A stretch of DNA of 64,000 nucleotides from a bacterium 1xD8-48 (GTDB lineage: Bacteria > Bacillota > Clostridia > Lachnospirales > Lachnospiraceae), in NCBI GenBank assembly GCA_009917455.1, contig QZDS01000027.1, positions 1 to 64,000 on the forward strand, in the 5' to 3' direction. Position numbers and translations under genes: made by a program. Within the stretch, counting starts at the first letter, position 1; the number at the start of each line of letters is the position of its first letter. Below are positions 17,152 through 26,239 of the stretch, one piece after another. Below the pieces are notes generated by a model. The model worked only from the letters and a program-made list of their open reading frames with translations. It made no database searches and had not been told where the DNA came from.

Positions 17152-18954
17152 ATGACAGGGAAAAAACAAGCGGAAAGCAGAAAGTATAATAAAATAAGCC
17201 GGTATTTACTATATACTGTTTTAATGGCAGTGCTTGTTATTTTGATAACCTTGATTTTTTTAATTAACGTAACAAGCCATAATAAAGAGAACTATTACAA
17301 TTATATGGATTATTATGCGGACCAGATTCAGGTAAATTTAGAGCGGCTTATAGAGAATATGGATTACATTACTATATTTTTAATGTCGGACTCGGATGTG
17401 CTTGCAGCTGTCAATTCTTTAAGTCAGCCAGAGTTTAAAAATGGATTTCCCGGAAATTACAGTTCAATTTATACATTACAAAAGGCTTTAAAAACATATT
17501 GTATTGATAAATATTACCATAGGGTCAGTTATTATAATAAAAATGGTATATTTGTTACCAGCCAATACAGAGGAAGTAATGTTTCATCAAATGAAGAAGT
17601 AAAAAAGATAGAAGAAGAGGAGTTAAAGTTTGACTTTTCAGAAAAAAATTTGATATTTTATCCGGCGCATGAGGATTCATGGAGTAAAGATAGTCCCGAG
17701 ATTGTAGTGAGTAGAATTAGAAAAATAATTGGAATTAATAAAGGCTATTTTGAAGTACAGGTTACTTATAAGGATTATTCTCTCTTATTTCAGACTCCTC
17801 GTTCCTATGAAGGGGTATCAGTGATGGCTACTTTGAATAATGAGGTGATATACACTGAGATTGAAAATCAGAAGTTGATACAGAAGTTAAGGGGATTGCC
17901 GGATAATTTGGACACTTCTTGTGGAAAATATCTGTTATCAAGCAGAACTTATGACATAAATGGAGATATTCTGACAGTTTATTATGAAATTCCCCAAGGG
18001 CAGTTGGTAGCCAGTGTAATTAAAATTTATATATGTATGCTTCTATTGATGCTGTTGTTTTTGACAATATCTGTTATATATTATTATAGTTACATGAAGA
18101 AGCTGATTATACCGATTACCCACTTAAAAGAACAGATGGATAAAACAAATATTGAAAACCTGAATTTTGATATTGAACTACCAGAAAAGGAAGATATGCT
18201 TGATGAGTTGATTTCACTAAATAATGGTTATAGAAAATTGATGTTGCGGATAAAGGAAGGAATCATACGGGAGGAAAGGCTTGGACAATTGCAAATGAGA
18301 ACGAATATGGATGTTCTTCAGGCACAGATTAATCCGCATTTTATTAATAATACATTAAACGTGATATCTTATAGGGGAGCGCTTTCCGGAGATGATGATA
18401 TTTGTGAAATTTGCAATTGTATTACTCAGATGTTGCAGTATACAACAAATCTGAAAAAACGTGTGGCCACTGTTCGGGAGGAAATAGAATATTTAGAAAT
18501 GTATTTGATGATTCTAAAGCACAGGTATCGGGAGAAGCTGGTATATGAAATACAGATAGATGAACAGATTTATTGTGAGCGTCTGCCTAAAATTACTTTA
18601 CAGCAAATAGTGGAAAACAGCATATCCCATGGATATAATCATTTATGCCTTCTTATGGAAATCCAAATAACAGGATGGATTGAAGATGGGTGGTGGTATT
18701 TAAAAGTTCAGGATAATGGCGAAGGCTTTGATAAAGAGGTTTTAAACAAACTTAACCATGAGCAAGAAAAGATTAGGGAAATTATTTTGGAAGAAAAAAG
18801 GGTTATGGATATGGAAATAGGTGGTATGGGGATTATAAATATCTATTCCCGTATGCTTCTTTTGTTGGAAAAGGACTTTATTTTTAAATTATCTAATACT
18901 GTACAGGGAGCAGAAGTGATTATAGGAGCAAAAATGGAGAAAGCAAATGATTAG
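17152..18954 (+). CDS. YesM-type sensor histidine kinase
   Basis: A 600-residue membrane kinase for a carbohydrate-type signal. Two transmembrane helices (about 17-40 and 290-315) bracket an extracellular sensor domain; a HAMP-like linker follows. The His_kinase domain has the phospho-acceptor His396 in QAQINPHFINNTLN, and the ATPase domain has the N box QQIVENSISHG and a glycine motif GEGF. GGAGG at 17136-17140 sits 11 bases before ATG 17152, so I prefer this to the in-frame GTG at 17134 that overlaps the RBS. A TATAAT at 17085-17090 may be the -10. It overlaps its regulator gene by 8 bases. AT-rich composition differs from the genes before it. Confidence 0.9.
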   Translation: MTGKKQAESRKYNKISRYLLYTVLMAVLVILITLIFLINVTSHNKENYYNYMDYYADQIQVNLERLIENMDYITIFLMSDSDVLAAVNSLSQPEFKNGFPGNYSSIYTLQKALKTYCIDKYYHRVSYYNKNGIFVTSQYRGSNVSSNEEVKKIEEEELKFDFSEKNLIFYPAHEDSWSKDSPEIVVSRIRKIIGINKGYFEVQVTYKDYSLLFQTPRSYEGVSVMATLNNEVIYTEIENQKLIQKLRGLPDNLDTSCGKYLLSSRTYDINGDILTVYYEIPQGQLVASVIKIYICMLLLMLLFLTISVIYYYSYMKKLIIPITHLKEQMDKTNIENLNFDIELPEKEDMLDELISLNNGYRKLMLRIKEGIIREERLGQLQMRTNMDVLQAQINPHFINNTLNVISYRGALSGDDDICEICNCITQMLQYTTNLKKRVATVREEIEYLEMYLMILKHRYREKLVYEIQIDEQIYCERLPKITLQQIVENSISHGYNHLCLLMEIQITGWIEDGWWYLKVQDNGEGFDKEVLNKLNHEQEKIREIILEEKRVMDMEIGGMGIINIYSRMLLLLEKDFIFKLSNTVQGAEVIIGAKMEKAND

Positions 18955-20401
18955 TATTGTCGTAGCTGAAGATGAGCCCGTTGCCAGAGAAAATATAAAA
19001 CTGTTTATTAATCGTTATCCGGAATTCCGGGTGATTGGAGAAGCGGATAATGGAAATGAGGCATTGGAAAAGGTGATGGAGCTTCAACCGGATTTATTAT
19101 TTTCTGATATTCGTATGCCCGGTATGGATGGTGTGGAACTTTTAAAACAGGTGCATGAAAAATGCAGATATACGGATTCTGTGGTAATCAGCGCATACTC
19201 GGACTTTGAATACGCCAGAAGTGTGATGAAAAGTGGGGCATTAGACTACCTGTTAAAGCCAATTAGCCCCAAACAGTTTAAGATTACTATGGAGCGGCTG
19301 GAAAATATGATTCATGAAAAGCAGCTTCAAGCGAGGATGTCGATTTTTCGGGCTATTATAAAAAATGAGATGGTCGAACATAATCAACTGAAAAAGTATT
19401 TTCCTTTTGCCAGATACCATATGGGGCTTATACGGGAATTAGGTCTTCCTGGTACTTCTCCTGTCCCAAATTATCGGGAACTACTTTCTGAGATAGAGGG
19501 CTTAAACTGTATTTTTGGAAGAGATGCCAATGAAGCATTATATGTATGGCCGGAGGAACTGATGGATGTTGAAAGTTTTATGGAGGAAATGAAAAGAAAG
19601 CCGCATGATGCTTATTATACAATGTTATTGTTTAAAAACTGCACTACGGTTGATGAAATACCCAGCAGGATTAATGAATTATATAATACCTTAAGTCAAT
19701 GCTTGATTTGTGGAAAGACACAGTGTATAAAAATAGAAGAAAAAAATAAGAAAAATCATATAAAAGTAGAACCAATCAATGTGGACGATATTCTGTTTTT
19801 TGTTCATAAAAATAACTGGAGGGAAATCAAACATCTTTTGGAAACTGCTTTTAGACAGTTTGAACAAGAGGAGATGCCATTATATCAGGTGAAGACTTTG
19901 GTTGATTATGCACTTATGAAAATTGCAAAGGAAATGCATTGTGAAGAAGATTTTTCCTACTTCATTAATGAGTTGTTTTGTTATTCCAGAAACATGAAGG
20001 AATTGTGTGACGGCATCCGGGATTATCTACAAAGTTGTTATCAGAAAAATACTGCTTATAATAACAAGATTGATACAGAAGAATTTTATAATATGGTAAT
20101 GAAATATGTTGAAGAAAACTATAAAGAGCCTCTTACCATGTTGGAAATCTGTGAAAAGTTCAGCGTGTCACAGTCCTATATGAGCCGTTTATTTAAAAAG
20201 TATACTGGGGTTTCTTTTAACGAGTATTTGACAAATAAGAGAATTGAAAGGGCATGCCTGATTTTTAAGAGTAACAGAAACATGTTCGTCAAGGATGTGG
20301 CTAACCTTGTTGGTATAGAAGACCAGTTTTATTTTAGCAGGTTGTTTCGAAGAGTGATGGGGATGTCGCCTAAACAATTTTGCGAACAAAACAGTGAATA
20401 G
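18947..20401 (+). CDS. YesN-type response regulator (REC plus AraC HTH)
   Basis: A 484-residue response regulator. The receiver domain at the N-terminus has the acidic pocket (AEDEP) and the phospho-acceptor Asp54 in FSDIRMPGMDG, and conserved Lys in LLKP. A long central helical region follows, and the C-terminal about 100 residues are an AraC-type paired HTH (FSVSQSYMSRLFKKYTG, then VGIEDQFYFSRLFRRVMG). It overlaps the kinase gene and lies 105 bases upstream of the binding-protein gene, whose transcription it probably activates. Confidence 0.9.
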   Translation: MISIVVAEDEPVARENIKLFINRYPEFRVIGEADNGNEALEKVMELQPDLLFSDIRMPGMDGVELLKQVHEKCRYTDSVVISAYSDFEYARSVMKSGALDYLLKPISPKQFKITMERLENMIHEKQLQARMSIFRAIIKNEMVEHNQLKKYFPFARYHMGLIRELGLPGTSPVPNYRELLSEIEGLNCIFGRDANEALYVWPEELMDVESFMEEMKRKPHDAYYTMLLFKNCTTVDEIPSRINELYNTLSQCLICGKTQCIKIEEKNKKNHIKVEPINVDDILFFVHKNNWREIKHLLETAFRQFEQEEMPLYQVKTLVDYALMKIAKEMHCEEDFSYFINELFCYSRNMKELCDGIRDYLQSCYQKNTAYNNKIDTEEFYNMVMKYVEENYKEPLTMLEICEKFSVSQSYMSRLFKKYTGVSFNEYLTNKRIERACLIFKSNRNMFVKDVANLVGIEDQFYFSRLFRRVMGMSPKQFCEQNSE

Positions 20402-20426
20402 AGAAGTGCATATTTTTCCATCATTC

Positions 20427-20448
20427 TTTACATTTTTCTCCATGTAAA
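20427..20448 (+). promoter_or_regulatory. inverted repeat upstream of the binding-protein gene
   Basis: TTTACAT (20427-20433) and ATGTAAA (20442-20448) around 8 bases. It sits in the gap between regulator and ABC genes and may be an operator for the YesN-type regulator. Confidence 0.3.
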
Positions 20449-20506
20449 TAAGGGAACAGTAAATTTATAATTCAGAGTATCAAAAACAAATCAGGGAGGA
20501 AAAGAA

Positions 20507-21907
20507 ATGAAGAAAAAAGCACTTTCAATGATACTTACCTGTTCGGCAGTAATTAGTCTTCTTGCAGGATGCGGTGGTAGCGCAACACAGCCTGAAACAT
20601 CGGAAGGGACTTCGGGCGATGCATCTGCGGTGGAGAACGGAGAGGAGGTTCTACCTGCTGAAGAAGATGGGGATATAGTATCCACAGATGTTTATTATGA
20701 TGAGACAGTGACTTTATCTTGTCTGGTAGACCAGAACTGGCTAGATTCTTATGGTGAAGCGCTAGAAGCGCTTTCAGAAGCAGCTTTGGAAAAATACAAT
20801 ATTCAGATTGAGCTTGAAAATAAAACCAATGGTTCTGACGGTGATAATCAGGTAAAAACCAGACTGGCAGCAGGTGAAATGACAGATTTGCTTATTTTTA
20901 ATTCCGGTGCTCAGTTAATGGCTTTAAATCCCGCAGAGTATTTTGTGGATTTGACCAATGAGCCGTGTATGGCAAATGTGGACGAGACATTCAAAAAAGC
21001 TGTTACTGCAAACGGAGTGCAGTATGGGATTCCGGTAACCAGCAGTAATGTAGGCGGCATTATCTATAAAAAAGCTGTTTATGAAGAACTGGGTCTCGAG
21101 GTGCCCAAAACCTGGGAAGATTTTCTGAAAAACTGTGATGCGTGTAAGGCTGCCGGTTATGATGCTGTTCTGGGAACTTGTGGGGATGCCTGGAGCGCGC
21201 AGTATCCAGTACTTTCAGATAACTATAATGTGGAAGCTGTAGAGACAAACTGGGCGGCAGATTTTGAGGCTGGCACATCAAAAGTTGCCACTACAGAAGC
21301 TGCGTTAAGGTCATGGCAGAAGTTAAGTGATTTAGGGCAGTATCTGAATAATGATTATATGGCGACTACCGTGTCAGATGGTATGGATATGTTAGTTGAG
21401 GAAAATGATGTTGTACACTTCTTCCTTACCAGTCAGGCATTTGCAATCTTTGAAACCTATGGGGGTGACCCGGATGAATTTTCTATTTTCCCAGTACCCG
21501 GTGATGACGCTTCTGTAAATGGCTATACTGTTTGGATGCCCAATGGAATGTACGTTTCCAATAACAGTAAAAATATAGAGGCAGCACTTACTTTTCTGGA
21601 ATTTTATGTGTCTGAAGAAGGGATGGATATCGCAAAGGCACATATGAAAGCGGATGGGCCTTATCTGGTAAAAGGCATTGAGCTCCCAGAGGATACCTGT
21701 GAAGGCGTTATGGGTATTCAGCCGTACTTTGACGAAGGAAGAACCGGACTTGCACTGGAATTTGAAACACAATTAAAAGGGGCAAGTTGTGACCAGATTT
21801 GTGTGGAGTGCATTAGCGGCGCACTGACGGCAGAGGAGGCAGCGGCGGTTTACGACCAGGATTGCCAAAAGATGGCCGTTCAGCTTGGACTGGAAGGCTG
21901 GGAATAA
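20507..21907 (+). CDS. ABC importer extracellular solute-binding lipoprotein
   Basis: A 466-residue family 1 (sugar-type) solute-binding protein. It has a lipoprotein signal with LAGC, lipidated Cys22, then an acidic/Ser-rich linker. Typical periplasmic-binding features follow: RLAAGEMTDLLIFNSGAQ, GVQYGIPVTSSNVGGIIYKKAVYEELG, PKTWEDFLKNCDACKAAGYD and the late FLEFYVSEEG helix. The ligand cannot be told from sequence; neighbours include a hydrolase of the MBL fold and a creatininase-family enzyme. RBS AGGGAGGAAAAG precedes ATG 20507. A hairpin separates it from the permeases, which often allows more binding protein than permease. Confidence 0.9.
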   Translation: MKKKALSMILTCSAVISLLAGCGGSATQPETSEGTSGDASAVENGEEVLPAEEDGDIVSTDVYYDETVTLSCLVDQNWLDSYGEALEALSEAALEKYNIQIELENKTNGSDGDNQVKTRLAAGEMTDLLIFNSGAQLMALNPAEYFVDLTNEPCMANVDETFKKAVTANGVQYGIPVTSSNVGGIIYKKAVYEELGLEVPKTWEDFLKNCDACKAAGYDAVLGTCGDAWSAQYPVLSDNYNVEAVETNWAADFEAGTSKVATTEAALRSWQKLSDLGQYLNNDYMATTVSDGMDMLVEENDVVHFFLTSQAFAIFETYGGDPDEFSIFPVPGDDASVNGYTVWMPNGMYVSNNSKNIEAALTFLEFYVSEEGMDIAKAHMKADGPYLVKGIELPEDTCEGVMGIQPYFDEGRTGLALEFETQLKGASCDQICVECISGALTAEEAAAVYDQDCQKMAVQLGLEGWE

Positions 21908-21928
21908 TTGGGTGGCCATAAAAGCAGG

Positions 21929-21959
21929 AAGCGGCAAAAGTAAAAAGCTTTTGCCGCTT
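21929..21959 (+). terminator. intercistronic hairpin between binding protein and permeases
   Basis: Perfect 12-bp arms AAGCGGCAAAAG (21929-21940) and CTTTTGCCGCTT (21948-21959) with a 7-base loop. Only a weak T-run follows, so it is probably a partial terminator or mRNA 3'-end stabiliser. Confidence 0.6.
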
Positions 21960-21984
21960 TATCAAAAATGAAAAGGAGATTGCA

Positions 21985-22848
21985 ATGAAGAGGAAAAAGA
22001 ATCAGTATTCTTTTGCGTTTCTTATTCCGGTTATTACCATATATGGCGGTTTGTTTATTCTTCCGACAATTATTTCGTTTTTTTTCAGTATGACAGTATG
22101 GGATTTCACAAGCTTTCGCTGGGTGGGAATACAGAATTTTATCAATTTCTTTTCAGAGTATTCCCTGCGGATTGGGATATCAAACACTTTTATATATGCC
22201 ATATTGACATGTGGGTTTAAAGTGGTTATCGGTTTGCTGTTTGCAGTAATTTTGACCTCTAAAATCCGCACAAAAACTTTTGTCAGGTCAGTGGTGTTCT
22301 TTCCAAATTTAATAAGTACAGTAGCGGTAGGCATTATTTTTTCTTCGCTTATGCATCCTTCAAAAGGGCTATTTAATAAAATTCTGGAAAGTTTTGGGCT
22401 TGGCGGCATTGATTGGCTGGGTAATCGTAGTATTGCGCTATATTCGGTAGTTGCTGTAGATGTATGGAAAGGCGTAGGTGTGGCTACTGTAATTTATATT
22501 GCCGGAATTATGGCGATATCAAAAGATTATTACGAAGCAGCCTCCCTTGATGGAGCTACCAGATGGCAGCAGTTCAAGTGTATTACAGTTCCCCTTTGCC
22601 GTCCGTCAATGAATTCAGTGATAATCCTTTCTTTCATAGGTGGGATGAGAAGCTTTGATTTAATCTGGACAATGACAGGAGGCGGGCCGGGATTTGCCAC
22701 AGATACCATGGCTTCAGTTATTTATAAGCAATATGCTGCCGGATTTTATGGTTTATCGACAGCAGGAAATGTTATTATGTTTGTAATTATTGCAATTATT
22801 GCTTTTCCGCTGTTCAACTGGCTTGCCAGTAAGGAGGTGGAAGCATGA
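21985..22848 (+). CDS. ABC sugar-type permease, MalF/UgpA class
   Basis: A 287-residue inner-membrane permease with six predicted helices. The cytoplasmic EAA loop reads YYEAASLDGATRWQQFKCITVPLC, a match to the carbohydrate CUT1 class. It overlaps the next permease gene by 4 bases, so the two subunits are translationally coupled. No ATP-binding subunit is encoded nearby, common where a shared MsmX-type ATPase serves several importers. Confidence 0.9.
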   Translation: MKRKKNQYSFAFLIPVITIYGGLFILPTIISFFFSMTVWDFTSFRWVGIQNFINFFSEYSLRIGISNTFIYAILTCGFKVVIGLLFAVILTSKIRTKTFVRSVVFFPNLISTVAVGIIFSSLMHPSKGLFNKILESFGLGGIDWLGNRSIALYSVVAVDVWKGVGVATVIYIAGIMAISKDYYEAASLDGATRWQQFKCITVPLCRPSMNSVIILSFIGGMRSFDLIWTMTGGGPGFATDTMASVIYKQYAAGFYGLSTAGNVIMFVIIAIIAFPLFNWLASKEVEA

Positions 22849-23678
22849 AAAAGAAAAAAATCAAACTTTGCCTGGCTGAGATACTCAGTGTTATTGGAGC
22901 ACTTACCATATTTGGTGTACCGCTATATTTTCTTTTAATTAATTCTTTTAAGTCTAAAAAGGAAGCTCGTCAGCTAAGCATTTCATGGCCGGAAAGCTTT
23001 CACATATTGGAGAATTATTATGGCGCTTTTTCTAATCAAAATTATTTGATTATCCGAGCCTTTTTTAACAGCATTATTCTTGCTTTCTTTTCGGTAGTCG
23101 GCTTGTTGCTGGTGTGTGCAATGGCTGGTTATGTAATTCAGAGAAGAAAGGACAAGCCGGTTAGAATTGTTAATGCAGGAATTATGGCAGGACTTATGAT
23201 TCCTCCGTCCATTTTACCAACCATTTGGGTAATGCAGTCGCTTGGAATATATAAGACCATATTTGGTATGATTCTTGTTGAAATTGCTCTGGGGATACCT
23301 TTTACCACAATGTTGTTTCGAAGTTACATAGGGTCTATTCCACGGGAAATTGAAGAAGCGGCAAGAATAGATGGATGCGGACGTTTTAAAATATTTGTTA
23401 TGGTGATTGCACCTTTGTTAAAGCCAATTGCTGCAACGGTTACGATTCTGGATTCTATAACAATATTTAATGATTTTAATAATCCATTATATTTTTTGCC
23501 TGGGACTAAAAACGCTACGATTCAATTAACGCTGTATAATTTTATGGGAAAATTTGCAAGCAGTTTTAATTTGTTATTTGCAGACATTGTTTTAATTACT
23601 ATTCCTATGCTGATTTTATTTATTTTCTTTAATCAAAAGATTGTAGATGGCATGGCGGCCGGTTCGGTTAAGGGATAA
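22845..23678 (+). CDS. ABC sugar-type permease, MalG/UgpE class
   Basis: A 277-residue partner permease with six helices. Its EAA loop reads EIEEAARIDGCGRFKIF, followed by APLLKPIAATV, typical of the MalG-type subunit. The RBS GGAGG lies in the end of the preceding gene. It is followed after 13 bases by the MBL-fold hydrolase gene, placing transport and hydrolase genes on one transcript. Confidence 0.9.
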   Translation: MKKKKIKLCLAEILSVIGALTIFGVPLYFLLINSFKSKKEARQLSISWPESFHILENYYGAFSNQNYLIIRAFFNSIILAFFSVVGLLLVCAMAGYVIQRRKDKPVRIVNAGIMAGLMIPPSILPTIWVMQSLGIYKTIFGMILVEIALGIPFTTMLFRSYIGSIPREIEEAARIDGCGRFKIFVMVIAPLLKPIAATVTILDSITIFNDFNNPLYFLPGTKNATIQLTLYNFMGKFASSFNLLFADIVLITIPMLILFIFFNQKIVDGMAAGSVKG

Positions 23679-23691
23679 AAGGAGAGATTAA

Positions 23692-24510
23692 ATGGAGCTT
23701 TATCAGTGTATTAAGATAAATGATTACACCTGGTTGGTAGCCGAAGATATCAGACCTGATTTCAAGAACACCTGTGCATTTATAATTGGTAAAAAAAGAT
23801 GTGCTCTAATTGACACAGGATGCGGGATAGCCAATATTCGGGAATATGTTAAGAAGCTGTCAAACCTGCCAGTAGTGGTGCTGACAACTCACGTTCATTT
23901 AGACCATATTGGAGGACATCCGTTATTTGACACTATTTATGCATCTGCGCTTGAAATGGAGAAATGGGAAGGAAATTCTGACCGTCTGAAAGAACGGCTT
24001 AACTTTCTGAAAGCAGCCTTGGAGGGGAATGGAAGAAAATATAAATTAATAAAAAGCAATATTGTGAGGGAAAGTACTTTCTCTTACCATCCATTGGCTG
24101 ACAGAATGATTTTTGACTTGGGAGATATTGTTTTGGAAGCAGCCATGATTCCGGGGCATACTGAAGAATCCTTTGTATTTGTGGAGAGAAAGAGTGGAAA
24201 TGCGTTTGTAGGAGATTCTGTCAATCCTACGCCATGGATTCTGGATGAAAATGGAAAAAGTGTAGAAGAATATGGGAAGGCAGTAAAAATATTTGCAGAA
24301 CGTTTTCCGGAAATTCGGCATCTTTACAGCGGACATTGTATAAGGGACATTGGGATTCAAACGATTCAGGATACTTTATGCTGTGTAGATGAAATAGTAA
24401 AGGGCAGTAAGGATGAAAGGGTTAACTGCTATGCCGGTAAAGCGTTTCAGCATATACATGGGAGTGTCAGTATGCTATATAGACAGTCCACTATTAGAAA
24501 AAACAGCTGA
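23692..24510 (+). CDS. MBL-fold metallo-hydrolase
   Basis: A 272-residue metallo-beta-lactamase-fold enzyme. The metal motif is TTHVHLDHIGG (HxHxDH), with later ligand residues in PGHTEESFVF, FVGDS and YSGHC. No signal peptide, so cytoplasmic. The substrate is unknown; the fold includes lactonases, thioesterases and phosphodiesterases. It lies within the ABC importer operon (RBS AAAGGAGAG) and just upstream of a creatininase-family gene, suggesting the two hydrolases process the imported compound. Confidence 0.85.
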   Translation: MELYQCIKINDYTWLVAEDIRPDFKNTCAFIIGKKRCALIDTGCGIANIREYVKKLSNLPVVVLTTHVHLDHIGGHPLFDTIYASALEMEKWEGNSDRLKERLNFLKAALEGNGRKYKLIKSNIVRESTFSYHPLADRMIFDLGDIVLEAAMIPGHTEESFVFVERKSGNAFVGDSVNPTPWILDENGKSVEEYGKAVKIFAERFPEIRHLYSGHCIRDIGIQTIQDTLCCVDEIVKGSKDERVNCYAGKAFQHIHGSVSMLYRQSTIRKNS

Positions 24511-24559
24511 TAGAAGTACATTAAGAATACATCTGAAAAATTTGAAAAGGAGATATTTT

Positions 24560-25345
24560 ATGCGGTGGGAGGATTTAACAGCGGAGGAATTCGCAGAAGC
24601 AGTAAGAAAGGAGCAGGTCTGCGTTATACCAATGGGAGTAATTGAAAAGCATGGCAGCCATGCGCCCTTAGGAACTGATATGATTATAGGGAGAACTATT
24701 GCCGAAATGGCGGCAGAAATAGAGCCTTTTGTGATTTTTCCTTATTATTTTTTTGGACAGATTAACGAGGCAAAGCATGTTCCGGGCACGATTGCTGTGT
24801 CGCCTGAAATGCAGATGAAGCTATTGAATGAAATAGTCAAAGAAATAAATAGAAATGGTTTCAAAAAAATTGTGTTGCTGGAATCGCATGGTGGAAATAT
24901 TAATTTTTTAAATTATTTTCTCCAGGCACAGTTGGCTGAAAAGAGAGATTATATAGTTTATAAGTTAGGTGTTTTTGATATTTTAGGTGCCTGTAATGAA
25001 ACCTTTCCCTCCATTGACCAAGACGGGCATGCTGCCAAGACAGAGACAGAACTAGTCATGGCCTATCATTCAGAATTGGTACACAAGGAGAAAATTAATC
25101 CTAAAGGAGCAGTTAATCTTCACAGGCTTGAACATATGAGCGGAATCAGAACGCCGGTTAGTTGGTATTGTGACCACCCAACACATCAGGAGGGTGACCC
25201 TTCCACAGCAGATGCAGAGATTGGAAGAAAAAAATTTAAAATTGCGGCGAAATATGTCGCAGAGCAGATTAAAAAAATAAAACAAGACAATGAGGCCCCA
25301 AGGATTCTTAAGGAATATTATGATAGCTGGGGAAGTTGGTTATAG
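24560..25345 (+). CDS. creatininase-family amidohydrolase
   Basis: A 261-residue member of the creatininase/creatinine amidohydrolase family, metal enzymes that open amide rings or cleave formamides. Metal and active-site motifs visible are MGVIEKHGSHAPLGTD near the N-terminus, LLESHGGN in the middle and DGHAAKTETELVMAY. I use ATG 24560, preceded by AAGGAG, rather than the in-frame ATG at 24413 that lies inside the MBL gene. Members of the family also act in synthesis of flavin-like cofactors, so the substrate here is open. Last gene of the AT-rich importer operon. Confidence 0.85.
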   Translation: MRWEDLTAEEFAEAVRKEQVCVIPMGVIEKHGSHAPLGTDMIIGRTIAEMAAEIEPFVIFPYYFFGQINEAKHVPGTIAVSPEMQMKLLNEIVKEINRNGFKKIVLLESHGGNINFLNYFLQAQLAEKRDYIVYKLGVFDILGACNETFPSIDQDGHAAKTETELVMAYHSELVHKEKINPKGAVNLHRLEHMSGIRTPVSWYCDHPTHQEGDPSTADAEIGRKKFKIAAKYVAEQIKKIKQDNEAPRILKEYYDSWGSWL

Positions 25346-25453
25346 TATTCGATAGTCTGTCTGCAACAGCAGGTTGACAGATTGACAGGTGTAAATGCTG
25401 GAAGTGCAACCACTTTTTGTAGTAAGATAATGATATCACAAGGAGGTGTCATT

Positions 25454-26095
25454 ATGACCATAGCAGACAGAATACAGTCGTTGAGGAAAGCAAAAGGAAT
25501 ATCACAGGAGGAGCTGGCGGATAAAATAGGGGTAAGCCGGCAGGCGGTTTCCAAATGGGAAAGCGAGCAAAGCAGCCCCGATTTGGAGAAAGTAATTTTA
25601 CTGAGCGATTACTTTGAAGTGACAACGGATTTTTTATTAAAAGGAATTGAACCGACGGCGGAAGTCAGGGAAAAGGAGGGGCAGGACGCGGGAATTTATG
25701 CGGCAGTCGGTACGGCTTTCAATTTTATCGGGCTGGTAACTGCAATCATGATTTGGATAGAGGAGCAGACTGCAAATGCAGTTGCTGTGGGTTTCATTTT
25801 GATTGCATTTGGATGTATGATTTATGTAATCGGCCAGATTGTGGGCGGGCGGAAGGAAAAGGCGAAAAAATGGTTCCTCATGATAAACCCCTGGATTATT
25901 CTTTTAATGCCGGTTACTAGCGCGTTTAATTTTATAGACGGAACAATTCACGGTTCCTGGTGGACGTTCAGCCCGTTTCCGCAGCTTTATATGCAGAATT
26001 CGTTTGTAATGGTTGGTCTGTGCTGGCTGTGTTATATCGGGATTTGCATTTTGGTTGATATTGTTGTTGTGAAGAAAGTCTTCTGTAGGCAATAG
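25454..26095 (+). CDS. XRE-family regulator with membrane domain
   Basis: A 213-residue protein. Residues 1-65 form a Cro/CI-type helix-turn-helix (ISQEELADKIGVSRQAVSKWE, the YxKWE class). The rest contains about four hydrophobic segments, so it is a membrane-bound DNA-binding protein; such proteins often respond to envelope stress or act on neighbouring genes. RBS AGGAGG lies 8 bases before ATG 25454. Translation from an upstream in-frame ATG (25382) is unlikely as it has no RBS. Confidence 0.85.
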   Translation: MTIADRIQSLRKAKGISQEELADKIGVSRQAVSKWESEQSSPDLEKVILLSDYFEVTTDFLLKGIEPTAEVREKEGQDAGIYAAVGTAFNFIGLVTAIMIWIEEQTANAVAVGFILIAFGCMIYVIGQIVGGRKEKAKKWFLMINPWIILLMPVTSAFNFIDGTIHGSWWTFSPFPQLYMQNSFVMVGLCWLCYIGICILVDIVVVKKVFCRQ

Positions 26096-26116
26096 CAACG
26101 GTACTATGCCAAAACT

Positions 26117-26158
26117 CCGCTGCAGGGGGATAAGTTTTATTCCCCTGTATGCGGGTTT
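26117..26158. terminator. terminator between convergent XRE and Rpn-like genes
   Basis: CCGC-TG-CAGGGGG pairs with CCCCTG-TA-TGCGG around a loop rich in A/T. TTTTG follows on the plus strand. It may serve both directions. Confidence 0.5.
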
Positions 26159-26239
26159 TGAAAGCATAAGCCTGACTTTCTACCGTTAGCTGGCTTCCCT
26201 GCTTAATGGTGGCAATACTAAATTTTCCACGTTATCGTT

